Positions 20,865 through 32,159 are shown, counted from the stretch's first letter. The stretch: 64,000 nucleotides of DNA from Hermatobates lingyangjiaoensis (GCA_026182355.1 JAPFBL010000587.1:84501-148500); one strand, 5' to 3'. The notes: generated by a model not told the origin, from the sequence alone. Translations and numbers: made by a program.

Positions 20865-22020
20865 GAAGGGCAGAGAGGAAGGGAATGGGAGAGAGGAGAG
20901 AGAGAGGAGAGAGAGAGAGAGAGAGAGTGGGGAGGAAGAAAAAGGGAAAGAAATGTAGGGAGAGAGAGAAGAAGTGAGGGAGGAAGAGAGAGAAAAAGAG
21001 GTAGGAAGAGAGAGAGAGAGAAGGTGAAAGGGTGTGACAGATGGAGAGAGGGAGAGAGAACAGTGCAAGAGTGAGAGAGAGGGATGGAGAGAGATACGTG
21101 AAGAGAGTGGGAGAGAGAAGGAGGGAGCGACTGAGGAAGAGGAGAGAGACAGGGAGATAGGGATGGAGAGATGGAGAGAGACAGGGAGATAGAGATGGAG
21201 AGAGGGAGAGAGCGGTAGAGGGTGAGAGAACAGTGAAAGAGCGAGAGAGAGGGATGGAGAGAGATACATGAAGAGAGTGGGTGAGAGAAGGAGGGAGCAA
21301 CTGAGGAAGAGGAGAGAGACAGGGAGATAGAGATGGAGAGAGGGAGAGAGACAGGGAGATAGAGATGGAGAGAGGGAGAGAGACAGGGAGATAGAGATGG
21401 AGAGAGGGAGAGAGACAGGGAGATAGAGATGGAGAGAGGGAGAGAGCGGTAGAGGGTGAGAGAACAGTGAAAGAGCGAGAGAGAGGGATGGAGAGAGATA
21501 CGTGAAGAGAGTGGAGAGAGAAGGGGGGGAGGACGAGGAAGAGGGGAGAGAGACAGGGAGATAGAGATGGAGAGAGGGAGAGAGCGGTAGAGGGTGAGAG
21601 AACAGTGAAAGAGCGAGAGAGAGGGATGGAGAGAGATACGTGAAGAGAGTGGGAGAGAGAAGGAGGGAGCGACTGAGGAAGAGGAGAGAGACAGGGAGAT
21701 AGAGATGGAGAGAGGGAGAGAGCGGTAGAGGGTGAGAGAACAGTGAAAGAGCGAGAGAGAGGGATGGAGAGAGATACATGAAGAGAGTGGGTGAGAGAGG
21801 GAGGGAGCGAGTGAAGAAGAGGAGAGAGACAGGGAGATAGAGATGGAGAGAGGGAGAGAGCGATAGAGGGTGAGAGAACAGTGAAAGAGCGAGAGAGAGG
21901 GATGGAGAGAGATACATGAAGAGAGTGGGTGAGAGAGGGAGGGAGCGAGTGAGGAAGAGAAATGGGAAAGATATGTAGGGAGAGAGAGAGAGAAGGTAAA
22001 AGGGTGGGAGAGATGGACTG
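20865..22020 (+). repeat. GA-rich complex minisatellite (~135-bp and 36-bp units)
   Basis: Core GAGACAGGGAGATAGAGATG, GAGCGGTAGAGGGTGAGAGA, ACAGTGAAAGAGCGAGAGAG, GGATGGAGAGAGATACRTGA. A 36-bp subunit is locally repeated at 21160-21440. Related to but distinct from the 18.3-20.2 kb array. Confidence 0.85.
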
Positions 22021-22415
22021 AGTACACATTGTTACGATTAACAATCATATACGATTATTAATGTCATCTGTTATCAGATATATGATTTTTTGTTGTAAAC
22101 AAACAAACAAGGATTAACATATTCGAAAAAAAGGAGTTTTATTAAATGCCACAGCCACTGAGGTATCCTAAATAAAAATGGGTACAAAATAACAAATGAG
22201 ACGAACTGTTCCTCATCTTTGAACAACACTAACAAAACCTTTAAGTATGGATGTTGGAAAAAATGACTATAAATTAATTCATCCTATTTAAATAAAAATT
22301 CATCAAAAATTGAATATATTGTACAAACGAAATGAAACATTAGAACTGAAAAAAGAAGTTTTAAACATTTTTTAGTAAGAAATATAGGGAGAGAGAGTGA
22401 AGGAGTGAGAGAGGA

Positions 22416-22478
<63 letters not shown>

Positions 22479-22575
22479 AAAAGGGTGTGAGAGCTGGATT
22501 GAGTATACATTGATACGATTAACAATCGTATACGATTATTAATGTCACCTGATACCAGAAATACGATGTTTTTTT
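21985..22575 (+). repeat. Two direct copies around a (GA)n tract
   Basis: GAAGGTAAAAGGGTG, GATTAACAATC and ATACGATTATTAATGTCA occur at 21995-22085 and again at 22472-22565. Between them lie spacer and a (GA)n run (22385-22475). Confidence 0.6.
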
Positions 22576-22695
22576 TTGCAAACAATCAAACAAGGATTAA
22601 CCAGCATCACTAACAGGCCAATGTAAAAAAGTCAACTTATAACAAATTCCAATTTTACACTTTTGCTATTTCGATTAGCTTTTTATTTTTACCCT
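22576..22695 (+). other. Spacer plus left flank of a split family B copy
   Basis: The last bases before the hAT, TTTTTACCCTCCCTACAA, match the family B phrase TTTTTACCCTACAATGAG. Confidence 0.4.
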
Positions 22696-23116
22696 CCCTA
22701 CAACAGTGGTTTCCAAACTTGATATTACTACGCCTCCCTCAAAAATATATCATTTGGCTACCCCCCCCCGGTGAAGATTTCATAAAATAAAAACACCAAA
22801 ATTTTTACTGTTATAAAATTTATTCATACAAACTAATAGCAAACGATATTTTATTATTGTTTTTAATGAGATGGATGTAGTTGTCTATTAGCACATAGTT
22901 TATCAAATCTTGGTGTTTGTGACGATATAGCTACTCGGTAGCTCTTTTCCTACAAGTAAACGAGCTCGATATTTTGGAATTCATTGAAGCCAAGGCAGAT
23001 AATCATTTTTTACATAAACTTTAGCAGTAATTTCGAAAAATGTTCACTGTGACTAATTTTCGCGTCTTCCTTTGGACTAGTCTGTGCCTCCCAGTTTGGA
23101 AAACGCTGCCCTACAA
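22696..23116 (+). mobile_element. Non-autonomous hAT element with perfect 8-bp TSD
   Basis: The element spans 22704-23108 (405 bp). Ends are CAGTGGTTTCCAAACT and AGTTTGGAAAACGCTG, imperfect inverted repeats of hAT type. It is flanked by the identical 8-bp TSD CCCTACAA (22696-22703 and 23109-23116). The interior contains poly-C and AT-rich DNA and no transposase. The insertion interrupts a family B copy: joining the flanks restores CCCTACAATGAGG. Confidence 0.85.
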
Positions 23117-23818
23117 TGAGGAATTACCATATAATCACTGATTGTGCTATCTCATCCAGAGAGTAGTATAAATGAAATTACAAACCAGAATAGTTCGCCA
23201 TCTCACTTAGTTCTTATCTGGATTGTTCAGCATTAATCACCTGACAACAATAGTCAAGTAGTAAAACTATCTGCAAATCTCAGTTTTCATTACCTGACCT
23301 CAAAAATAAAGGTAGTGATTAGAGAAAATTCAATCAAATTTGAAAGTATCTTATTACTAGATGAGATGCCTTTGACTGGATTAGTCTAGTTTTGAAGAAA
23401 AGGACGTCGTAGTCAGTGCTTGAATGCTATAGAGTTCAGAGGGGGGGGGGGGGGGGGACAGAAGCGTGAGTGCATGCCAGTCGTGAGTGAGCCCCCCCAC
23501 ACATATAGGTCTGTCTGTCCGTCTGTCTGTCCTTCCGTCTCCTTGTGTGCATTGCTTATTCACTTCTACCAACTCATATCAAAGCTTATTTATCTCTCTT
23601 TTTAAATGACTCTACCCCCCCCCCCCCAAAACTATCCCCACTCCCACGACAAAAACCACAGCCTTTTCAATCTAGTTTCTTTTAATTCAAATCTCTTTAT
23701 AGCGGCTATTCGGAATTGAATGCAGCATAACAAAAAAAAAAAGAGTTCACGAAATGTATTACTACTTAATTCGGCCCACCATAGAAGCAACACTCTATCA
23801 AAATTTATGCTTATTCAT
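23117..23818. other. Family B right flank, poly-G/poly-C and (GTCT)n tracts
   Basis: AATTACCATATAATCACTGA, the continuation of family B, is followed by spacer, poly-G at 23441-23457, GTCTGTCC repeats at 23510-23535 and poly-C at 23616-23628. No gene. Confidence 0.5.
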
Positions 23819-24285
23819 ACCGTCTTTATCCTAAAATAACGCACTATCTTACTTTATTTTTAGGTATAAAAAGTAAAAGTATGTACATGAAACAGACTAA
23901 TTAACTTACGCTCTATTAAATGCTAATTAGAGAATATAATGAGGGCTAATTATGATGACTTTGATTTGTAGCTGTAGTTTAATTACAGCAATTAGATATG
24001 CTCAATTATCAATATTATGACAAAGCGTGACACACGCGGTTACTACCGTCTTTTTCCGAAAATAAGACACTGACTTACTTTATTTTTAGGTATAAAAAGT
24101 AAAAGTATGTACATGAAATAGACTAATTAACTTACGCTCTATTAAATACTAATTAGAGAATATAATGAGGGCTAATTATCATGACTTTGATTTGTAGCTG
24201 TAGTTTAATTACAGCAATTAGATATGCTCAATTATCAATATTATGACAAAGCGTGACACACGCGGTTACTACCGTCTCTTTCCGA
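23819..24285 (+). repeat. 226-bp tandem duplication with MITE end at each junction
   Basis: TACCGTCTTT...TAAGACACTG and AAAAGTAAAAGTATGTACAT through GACACACGCGGTTAC occur twice (23819-24044, 24045-24270), with a third start at 24271. The junction phrase ACCGTCTTTTTCCG is the end of the CCGTC-ended MITE below. Confidence 0.75.
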
Positions 24286-24965
24286 AAATAAGACAGTCTT
24301 ATTTTCTTTTTAGATACAAAATACATGCTAGGGCTTATTCTCAGGGGAGAGGGCTTCAAGTACCTGTAGTAAATTTACATATTTTTGGTTAATATTTATT
24401 TTTATACAGAAATTTAAATTTATTCGATTTATAGTCGATAAGAGTCATGTCATCTTCTAGAACATCGACATAAATTATTAAAATTTTGAATTCTGTTCTG
24501 ATTTTCCTCCAAATTTATTTCCTGTAGAATTATTGGTCTGAATCTGTCATATATCTTGCAATACAGCTGTAGTTAAATTAAAACTTCTTGTAAGGTAAAT
24601 TACATTAGCGTATGAAGTGGTAAAAGGCCTAGATGCCTGTCCACTAATTTGGCATGCACCTTGTTTCGCATGGTTAGCTGACCCTTGACCCTTGACCTAC
24701 TTCTTGTCTAAGTAGCCTCCTTGAAACGAACTTTATAGGTAAACAAGGAATTTCTTGTCCAAAACCTTATAGTCCAAAACGTCCCAAAAATCACGCTAGG
24801 ACTTATTTTCAGGGGATGCCTTACGAACTTTAGAGCTAAACAAGAAATTTCTTGGAATATTTTTTTCCCAAAGAATTCTCTGAAATATTACGACAGCTAG
24901 AGATACCTACTACATTCAACAGCAATTTTTTAACGAATTATATTTTTCGCATTATCATAACTAGG
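24271..24965 (+). mobile_element. CCGTC-ended MITE, rearranged copy
   Basis: The start TACCGTCTCTTTCCGAAAA, ATAAGAC, GGGCTTATTCTCAGGGG and internal blocks (ATGTCATCTTCTAGAACATC, TAGCCTCCTTGAAACGAAC, CCAAAACGTCCC) match the more complete copy at 62093-62656. The right end here is rearranged. Classified only as a DNA-transposon-like non-autonomous repeat. Confidence 0.6.
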
Positions 24966-25185
24966 GCAGATATTATACTAAAGAATCGATTCGGACCTTC
25001 CCATAAAATTTTCTGAGACCGAATTTTTCTATATTTTTTTGTAATATGTCTGTTAATAGTTAATATTATAAATATATCATTTTATCGTTCTATACATTAC
25101 TGTATTTATGTTTATCAGTAAAATTTAAACTAGTTAACCTATTGAGGTCTTAATAATTTGTGTTGGTTCTCTATGTGAGTTGTAG
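24966..25185. other. No gene seen
   Basis: AT-rich spacer. Confidence 0.4.
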
Positions 25186-25225
25186 ATTGTTTTGGTAAAT
25201 GTATTATAGTTCTTACTCTAATTTT

Positions 25226-25265
25226 AGCCCTGAAGATGATGTACAAATACATCGAAACGTTGGTC
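25226..25265 (+). ncRNA. Hammerhead-like motif (CTGAAGA, 6-bp stem II)
   Basis: AGCC, CTGAAGA, T, GATGTA-CAAA-TACATC, GAA, ACGT, T, GGTCT. Stem II is a perfect 6 bp, stem III is the palindrome ACGT, stem I begins GCC/GGT. This block with CGAAACGT is characteristic of Penelope-like repeat ends. One extra T follows CTGAAGA. Confidence 0.5.
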
Positions 25266-25329
25266 TAGGAAGGAGTTTATTTTCTTTTATATGACCTAAC
25301 CATCAATAACAAAACATATAATATATATA

Positions 25330-25640
25330 TATACGGTACTGTTTTCTTGACCACAAAATAACTAACAAACACTTTTTCTTCTTGTTGGAGTTTGGTCAGG
25401 GTTAATATACGCAATCACTTTTTTGCCAACGTTTCGTCTTTATTTTAAGACATCCTCAGGGCTATAAACCAACAAAAAAAAAACAATAAACAATGGACAT
25501 TTGCCATTTCTACTTTAGAAATATCATAACAAATTCAAAAAACTTATTCAAGGCTAGCTTCTGTTACCTTACAACATAACCGTTATCTGTCATTACATGT
25601 GCTGCTACCAAGCGACATATTATTGAAACACTGTTTTTTA
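25330..25640 (-). mobile_element. Ribozyme-like single-arm repeat
   Basis: The minus-strand motif at 25425-25462 lies in sequence ending at a (TA)n tract. It is flanked left by TGGTCAGGGTTAATATACGC. Confidence 0.5.
25425..25462 (-). ncRNA. Hammerhead-like motif with CTGAGGA core
   Basis: Minus strand: GCC, CTGAGGA, T, GTCTT-AAAATA-AAGAC, GAA, ACGT, T, GGC. Stem I GCC/GGC and stem II (5 bp) are perfect and stem III is ACGT. One extra T after the core. Confidence 0.55.
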
Positions 25641-25683
25641 TAATACAATCATATATATATAAGTATTTTTCTAATCTGTTCTG

Positions 25684-25718
<35 letters not shown>

Positions 25719-25730
25719 AATATATATATA

Positions 25731-25818
25731 TATGATCAAACCACAATAAGAAATGGGAAAACAAGACTAAGTGGTTTGATCATTGATTGTTGTTTCACGT
25801 GTTTATGTGAAATCTTTT

Positions 25819-25832
<14 letters not shown>
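25731..25832. mobile_element. Miniature family A copy with central deletion
   Basis: The left arm ATCAAACCACAATAAGAAAT, GGGAAAACAAGACTAA joins straight to GTGGTTTGATCATTG and the distal TTTCACGTGTTTATGTGAAA. Everything from the predicted cleavage neighbourhood of one arm to the outer part of the other is missing. Between (TA)n tracts. Confidence 0.7.
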
Positions 25833-25865
<33 letters not shown>

Positions 25866-26488
25866 AATCAGACTCAGGCTTTTGTAAGATTATCATTAGC
25901 AGTGTTTACGTGTGTAATTGATATTATACGACTTAAGAATGAAAAACAGAATTCTGGATAAGATTAATACGAGGTAATTAGCGCAGTGGTTTAAAACAAT
26001 TTTTTGTTTCTTTTTTCATAGATGCTTGCAGATTAAAGCTGGCAATAGATATATACATTCTTTTTCGTGACGCCTCAGGTAAAATCATTAGATGAAACAG
26101 CTATCTAGTATAGCCCCCCTCCCCCTCCTCTCCCCCCCCCCCTAGTCCTTTCACTTTACAGGCTCAATTAGCGCCTTTAAAGAAGTAATATATTTTAACA
26201 GGGAAAAATACAACTATAAAACTAACTTGTATTGTGGGGCCCCCAGAATGGGGCCCAAAGGAAAGGTTTACTTGTCTTTGATATATTGGGCTTTTGTCTC
26301 TAACTCACTCACTCACACTCTCCTCTCTCTCTCTCTCTCTCTGTCTCTTTCTGTATGTCTATCTCTAGACGGGGGGGGGGGGGGGGGGGGCTAGAAGGCC
26401 CAATGTCCCGAGGGAGAAGGTGATTGTGCGGCAAGAGATCTATCAGCCTTCTGCTGGGGTCACTATCTAAGAAGAAAAGATCTTGCAG

Positions 26489-26523
<35 letters not shown>

Positions 26524-26780
26524 GAATAACGTCTAGTTTCTCATAGAAAAACACGATCTTACTGGTTGTGGTTTTCAACAAAAGACAAATGTCTTTTACA
26601 ATGGTCTGTCTGACTAGCTGTAAACCCCCCCCCCCCCCCTTCAACAACGCACTCACACACAGTTCAAGTCATAACTTAACTCTCACCCTCTATGGCTTTG
26701 TTCTATTATAATTACTGTTATTTCAACTTAGACTACAACACACACTCACACACACACACACACATATATACCCCTTTTCA
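25833..26780. other. No gene; (TA)n, (TG)n, C/G homopolymers, (CA)n
   Basis: Includes (TA)n(TG)n 25820-25865, C-rich 26116-26145, CT run 26320-26345, poly-G 26371-26390, (TA)n 26492-26520, poly-C 26625-26639 and CA run 26745-26764. No supported coding sequence. Confidence 0.55.
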
Positions 26781-26782
26781 AT

Positions 26783-26875
26783 GATCAAACCACAATAAGA
26801 AATGAGAAAACAAGACTAAGATCTTTCAACCGTAACAAATGGTCTTCGTCAGAGTCAAAAAACCAACTATTATAT
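26783..26875 (-). mobile_element. Family A single arm
   Basis: ATCAAACCACAATAAGAAAT through AAAAAACCAACT. The minus-strand motif (26814-26856) keeps CTGACGA but has ATTTG in place of CGCTTG in the hairpin. Confidence 0.6.
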
Positions 26876-27069
26876 ACATATATATATACAATTGGGTGAA
26901 ATAACAATCAACGTCCAAACCACAATGATTTATTTTCATTTATTTTTTATTGTATTCTGACCTAATTTAAAAATATTTTTTACCGTTGTTAGATGTTGCA
27001 GAGTTTTACCATGTTGTTAAGCGCCGTAAGCTATTATAGAGAAGTGTATAGCATTCATTAACAGTGCAA

Positions 27070-27290
27070 TCTGTTAAAGTGTGGTATTTACTCATGTTAG
27101 GAAAAGTATCAAGTTTCCACACACAAAAAAGTTTATTCGCCCCTATGTTCCCAAAGCTTTTAAATGCATATATAATTTTTTCTAGATGTAACCTGAAGAA
27201 GAACGTCAAAGGTTCGAAACGTGTTGTTTAGTTTTTTGTAATAAATTTTTTTGTGTGGAGACTTAATACTTTTCCTAACAGATATAGTAT
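27070..27290. mobile_element. Foldback element (GTTAGGAAAAGT ends) with CTGAAGA motif
   Basis: Outer arms GTTAGGAAAAGTATCAAGTT and AATACTTTTCCTAAC are inverted (27098-27283), with CCACACACAAAAAA / TTTTTTTGTGTGG next. The plus-strand motif at 27193-27227: CTGAAGA, A, GAAC-GTCAAAG-GTTC, GAA, ACGTGT, T. Resembles family B in layout. Confidence 0.6.
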
Positions 27291-27299
27291 TGCTGTGTA

Positions 27300-29155
27300 G
27301 TTTAGTTGAGAATTGAAGGTGTTGTAATTTTAGTATTGTTGACTATAGATGCGTTTGACGTACACGTTGTGCAGAGTAGTTGAGAGTTGAAGGTGTTATA
27401 GTTTTAGTGTTGTTGACTATAGTTGCGTTTGACATATAAGTTGTGTAGAGTAGTTGAGAGTTGAAGGTGTTATAGTTTTAGTGTTGTTGACTATCGTTTC
27501 GTTTTACGTACTTGTGTTGTGCTGGCAGGCCAGTCTTGGTTCTAAACAAGGTGTGAGCCAGCCAGTGTTTGCTCCTAATGGGGCAGTGGGAGTAGTTGAG
27601 AGTTGAAGGTGTTATAGTTTTAGTGTTGTTGACTATCGTTTCGTTTTACGTACTTGTGTTGTGCTGGCAGGCCAGTTTTGGTTCTAAACAAGGTGTGAGC
27701 CAGCCAGTGTTTGCTCCTAATGGGGCAGTGGGAGTAGCTGAGAGTTGAAGGTGTTATAGTTTTAGTGTTGTTGACTATAGTTGCGTTTGACGTACTCGTG
27801 TTGTGCTGGCAGGCCAGTTTTGGTTCTAAACAAGGTGTGAGCCAGCCAGTGTTTGCTCCTAATTGGGCAGTGGGAGAGCTGAGAGTTGAAGGTGTTATAG
27901 TTTTAGTGTTGTTGACTATCGTTTCGTTTGACGTACTTGTGTTGTGCTGGCAGGCCAGTTTTGGTTCTAAACAAGGTGTGAGCCAGCCAGTGTTTGCTCC
28001 TAATGGGGCAGTGGGCGGTGGGTGAGGGTGTGGGGAGGTGTGAGCAAGTTAATATTTGTTCTAGAAAGCGTTAACTAACTAGTTTTAGTTGCTCCCCCTC
28101 TTGTGCGTTCAGATAGAAGGGATGCACACTGTATGTCTAATGGGGACGAGTAGTGAAGTAAGTGAAGGTGTGTGAGTGAAACAGTTAGTGAGTAGATATG
28201 TGTCTCCCTCATTAGTGCTTAGTCACTGGAGCCTTGGCCCAAACAAGTTGAGCCAGCCAGTGCTTTGCTCCTAATTGGGCAGTGGGAGAGCTGAGAGTTG
28301 AAGGTGTTATAGTTTTAGCCTTGTTGACTATCGTCGTTTACGTACTTGTGTTGTCTGGCAGCCAGTTTGTCTAAACAAGGTGTGAGCCAGCCAGTGTTTG
28401 CTCCTAATTGGGCAGTGGGAGAGCTGAGAGTTGAAGGTGTTATAGTTTTAGTGTTGTTGACTATCGTTTCGTTTGACGTACTTGTGTTGTGCTGGCAGGC
28501 CAGTTTTGGTTCTAAACAAGGTGTGAGCCAGCCAGTGTTTGCTCCTAATTGGGCAGTGGGAGTAGCTGAGAGTTGAAGGTGTTATAGTTTTAGTGTTGTT
28601 GACTATCGTTTCGTTTGACGTACTTGTGTTGTGCTGGCAGGCCAGTTTTGGTTCTAAACAAGGTGTGAGCCAGCCAGTGTTTGCTCCTAATTGGGCAGTG
28701 GGAGTAGCTGAGAGTTGAAGGTGTTATAGTTTTAGTGTTGTTGACTATCGTTTCGTTTTACGTACTTGTGTTGTGCTGGCCGGCCAGTTTTGGTTCTAAA
28801 CAAGGTGTGAGCCAGCCAGTGTTTGCTCCTAATGGGGCAGTGGGAGTAGCTGAGAGTTGAAGGTGTTATAGTTTTAGTGTTGTTGACTATAGTTGCGTTT
28901 GACGTACTCGTGTTGTGCTGGCAGGCCAGTTTTGGTTCTAAACAAGGTGTGAGCCAGCCAGTGTTTGCTCCTAATGGGGCAGTGGGAGTAGCTGAGAGTT
29001 GAAGGTGTTATAGTTTTAGTGTTGTTGACTATCGTTTCGTTTGACGTACTTGTGTTGTGCTGGCAGGCCAGTTTTGGTTCTAAACAAGGTGTGAGCCAGC
29101 CAGTGTTTGCTCCTAATGGGGCAGTGGGCGGTGGGTGAGGGTGGGGGGGTGGGGG
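27300..29155 (+). repeat. 142-bp tandem array (GAGAGTTGAAGG / GGCAGGCCAG units)
   Basis: About a dozen units with period 141-142 bp: GAGAGTTGAAGGTGTTATAG, TTTTAGTGTTGTTGACTATC, GTACTTGTGTTGTGCTGGCA, GGTTCTAAACAAGGTGTGAG, TTGCTCCTAATGGGGCAGTG. Left-most units are shorter (74 bp), lacking the GGCAGG half. Short frames of about 90 residues repeat the same translation and are not credible genes. Confidence 0.85.
28050..28250 (+). repeat. 200-bp spacer block repeated at 29155-29345
   Basis: CTAGAAAGCG, TTAGTTGCTCCCCCTCTTGT, AGATAGAAGGGATG and GTGTCTCCCTCATTAGTGCT occur in both places, each ending a run of 142-bp units, so the array is duplicated at a higher order. Confidence 0.7.
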
Positions 29156-29540
29156 TGGAAGCAAGTAATATTTTATCTAGAAAGCGAACTAATCTAGTTT
29201 TAGTTGCTCCCCCTCTTGTGCGTCAGATAGAAGGGATGAACTGATGTTAGATGGGGACGATAGTGAAGTAAGGAAGGCTGTGTGAGTGAAACAGAGTGAG
29301 AGATATGTGTCTCCCTCATTAGTGCTTAGTCACTGACCTGCCCAAACATCCCCCCCCCCCCCCACACGCTCTCCTTCAGTCTTCCCAGAGTGGTTTCAAA
29401 AACGACTGCGCTCTCCTGCCCTCTGTGCTAGGCCTTATATACATTGCACTCTACCAATCAGCCTCTATACACAACAACCTTCTCATAGCAGCCAAAACTC
29501 AACACATCTATAACAACTCAACAATATATTGAAAGAATAT
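29155..29540 (+). other. Second spacer block, then unique DNA
   Basis: Copy of 28050-28250 to about 29345, then poly-C (29351-29363) and unremarkable sequence. Confidence 0.55.
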
Positions 29541-29559
29541 AGAACGCAAATATACCTGC

Positions 29560-29683
29560 ATATTATCTCACTTCGTCAGAGTCAAATCCTAACATAGAAT
29601 CTGTAGGGATTTGACTCTGACGAAGACCGCTTGTTACGGTTGAAATATCTTAGTCTTGTTTTCCCATTTCTTATTGTGGTTTG

Positions 29684-29692
<9 letters not shown>
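29560..29692 (+). mobile_element. Family A single arm
   Basis: GATTTGACTCTGACGAAGAC through TTATTGTGGTTTGATCAT, joined to (TA)n. The motif at 29613-29655 has intact CTGACGA but ATATCT instead of AGATCT at stem III. Confidence 0.65.
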
Positions 29693-29721
<29 letters not shown>

Positions 29722-29754
29722 CCAACCACAATATGAAATTTCCCAACAAATGAT

Positions 29755-30519
29755 CGTCTGTCTTTCTCTCTCTCACTCTCTCTTTCTCTCTCACTCTCTC
29801 CCACAGACAGACAGACACACACACACTCCTTCTCTGTCTATGTTTGGTATGTGTTTAAATACTTCGTCTGTCTTTCTCTCTCTCACTCACTCTTTCTCTC
29901 TCTCACAGACACACACACACGCACACACACTCTCTCTTTCTCTGTCTATGTTTCGTATGTTTTTAAATACTTCGTCTGTCTTTCTCTCTCTCACTCTCTC
30001 TTTCTCTCACACTCTCTCTCACAGACAGACAGACACACACACACTCCTTCTCTGTCTATGTTTGGTATGTGTTTAAATACTTCGTCTGTCTTTCTCTCTC
30101 TCACTCTCTCTTTCTCTCTCACTCTCTCTCACAGACAGACAGACACACACACACTCCTTCTCTGTCTATGTTTGGTATGTGTTTAAATACTTCGTCTGTC
30201 TTTCTCTCTCTCACTCTCTCTTTCTCTCTCTCACAGACACACACACACACACACTCCTTCTCTGTCTATGTTTCGTATGTGTTTAAATACTTCGTCTGTC
30301 TTTCTCTCTCTCACTCTCTCTTTCTCTCTCACTCTCTCCCACAGACAGACACACACACACTCCTTCTCTGTCTATGTTTGGTATGTGTTTAAATACTTCG
30401 TCTGTCTTTCTCTCTCTCACTCTCTCTTTCTCTCTCTCACAGACACACACACACACACACAACACACACACTCTTTCTCTGTCTATGTTTCGTATGTGTT
30501 TAAATACATCGTCTGTCTT

Positions 30520-30594
<75 letters not shown>

Positions 30595-30690
30595 CCCAAC
30601 ACACACACACACACACACACACTCTTTCTCTGTCTATGTTTCGTATGTATTTAAAAACATCGTCTTTCTTTCTCTCTCTCACTCTCTCTC
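29755..30690 (+). repeat. CT/CA-rich ~108-bp minisatellite
   Basis: Units: TCTGTCTTTCTCTCTCTCAC, ACAGACAGACACACACACAC, TCCTTCTCTGTCTATGTTTG, GTATGTGTTTAAATACTTCG. About nine copies, the last with a long pure (CT)n. Overlapping Ser/Leu/His-rich frames are artefacts. Confidence 0.85.
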
Positions 30691-30715
30691 CCTCCTTCCG
30701 TTTCCTATATGTCTA

Positions 30716-30719
<4 letters not shown>

Positions 30720-30771
<52 letters not shown>
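30720..30771 (+). repeat. (CA)n microsatellite
   Basis: About 50 bp of CA dinucleotide. Confidence 0.95.
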
Positions 30772-30775
<4 letters not shown>

Positions 30776-31310
30776 TATACAAAAATACGCAAAAAATAAC
30801 TAAATTACCAAAACACTTCTAGTGATTCCCTCCGCAATGAAAACCATGAAATCATTAACTCTAAAACGCGTCTTAGATTCTTATCAACACTTTACCACTG
30901 CTGATAGCTTTCAATTCGTTACCATAAACTTCTTAAGCGCTATATTGTTTTTTCCTTCTTTTGCACTGAAGAAGTCAAGTGAAACACTGCTATAACCAAC
31001 AGAAGCATGTTTAAAGACCAAACAACCTAACAGGTTTCTTTTTTTGTTTTTATAAGCAATGTAAAAAACTGGGATATTTACATATATGCAAATGTATTTA
31101 AATAGGGATAACCCGAGAGAAGGTAATAATAATTATAATAATAGTGCCTTTATTTTCTGAAGAGTTAGTTACTTGATAGCTTGTCTTTAAGCTTGTGAAG
31201 GCAGTAAGAGTATATTCGTATTTGTTTTGAAATTTCTCTAGACATGTGTCTCGGCTTGAAAAAAATTTTTTTTTGTTTGACTACGCTCTGGTGGGTGTTT
31301 ATAGTATTAA
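30772..31310. other. No gene seen
   Basis: AT-rich spacer. Poly-A/T near 31260-31275. Confidence 0.45.
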
Positions 31311-31522
31311 AAGTGTAACTGCAATGGTAGGTCACGTCAAACAGATGAACACATACTGTTTGACTGCGTTGAGTTGAACTCGGAATGGAGCAGGATGGAG
31401 AGACAAGTGTTGACTGACTGCCGGAGGTGCGTGGCCCCCCACAGTTTGCAGCTTTGTTGGACCAGAGCCTAGTCGGTACCTTCAAAGAAATGGCGGATAA
31501 ATATTTCAATTTACTGAATTAA
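31311..31522 (+). pseudogene. LINE ORF2 3'-terminal remnant
   Basis: Translation from 31311 gives KCNCNGRSRQTDEHILFDC and continues ELNSEWSRMERQVLTDCRR. The Cys-x-Cys ... His-x4-Cys arrangement (EHILFDC) is the zinc-knuckle-like C-terminal motif of many LINE ORF2 proteins (after the reverse transcriptase/RNase H part). Near 31470 the frame must shift to continue into GTFKEMADKYFNLLN and a stop at 31520-31522. It is preceded by a stop codon at 31308. I read it as a decayed 3' end with one frameshift, on the plus strand, with no upstream RT. The clade is not assigned, and chance similarity cannot be fully excluded because the piece is short. Confidence 0.55.
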
Positions 31523-31670
31523 ATTATAATAACCTGTATTATGTTTGTCAATAGTCGTGATTACTCTGCTATCATTATTGTTATTTTTATCATTGTTAAA
31601 TAAACAGATTTCACATAAGCACGTGAAAGAACAATCAATGATCAAACCACAATAAGAAATGGGAAAACAA

Positions 31671-31713
31671 GACTAAGATCTTTCAACCGTAACAAGCGGT
31701 CTTCGTCAGAGTC
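31671..31713 (-). ncRNA. Hammerhead-like motif, family A (left arm)
   Basis: Minus strand consensus: GACT, CTGACGA, AGACCGCTTGTTACGGTT, GAA, AGATCT, T, AGTC, without change. Predicted cleavage follows the T before AGTC. Confidence 0.6.
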
Positions 31714-32159
31714 AAAAACCCAACTGAAATACTAGATGCAGAGAACATCTGGTGAGGAGTTGAGAAGAGTGGGAGGGAAGAGTGGTATTTTAAAAGGGTG
31801 AAAGCACAGGAAAGGACTAATGTCCTGAAAGGGATGTTTGGGGAAACAAAGGAGTACAGTAAGAAAAAGTAAAAAACTATCCGCTAGCTGTCAACCCTCT
31901 TTGAAGAGGCTATTGCCCTCGTGACGAAAAGTATCAAGTTTGAAGAGACCGTTACTAATGTTTATAATATTTGATCTATTAAATTTAATTAGAGACGATT
32001 CAATAATATTTCTTAACAACATTGATTTTTAACAACATCCCTTTCTGGACATTAGTCCTTTCCTGCGCTTTCACCCTTTTAAAATACCACTCTTCCCTCC
32101 CACTCTTCTCAACTCCTCACCAGATGTTTCTCTGCATCTAGTATTTCAGTTGGGTTTTT

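Noticed and set aside
18199..22048. Long Ser/Leu/Pro-rich frames on the minus strand
   Set aside because: They are CT-rich minisatellite translations that overlap each other in several frames.
27765..28576. Frames of 76-86 codons in the 142-bp array
   Set aside because: They merely read the repeat unit, and copies with indels break the frame.
29681..30799. Overlapping frames rich in Ser, Leu, His and Thr
   Set aside because: Products of the (CT)n/(CA)n minisatellite.
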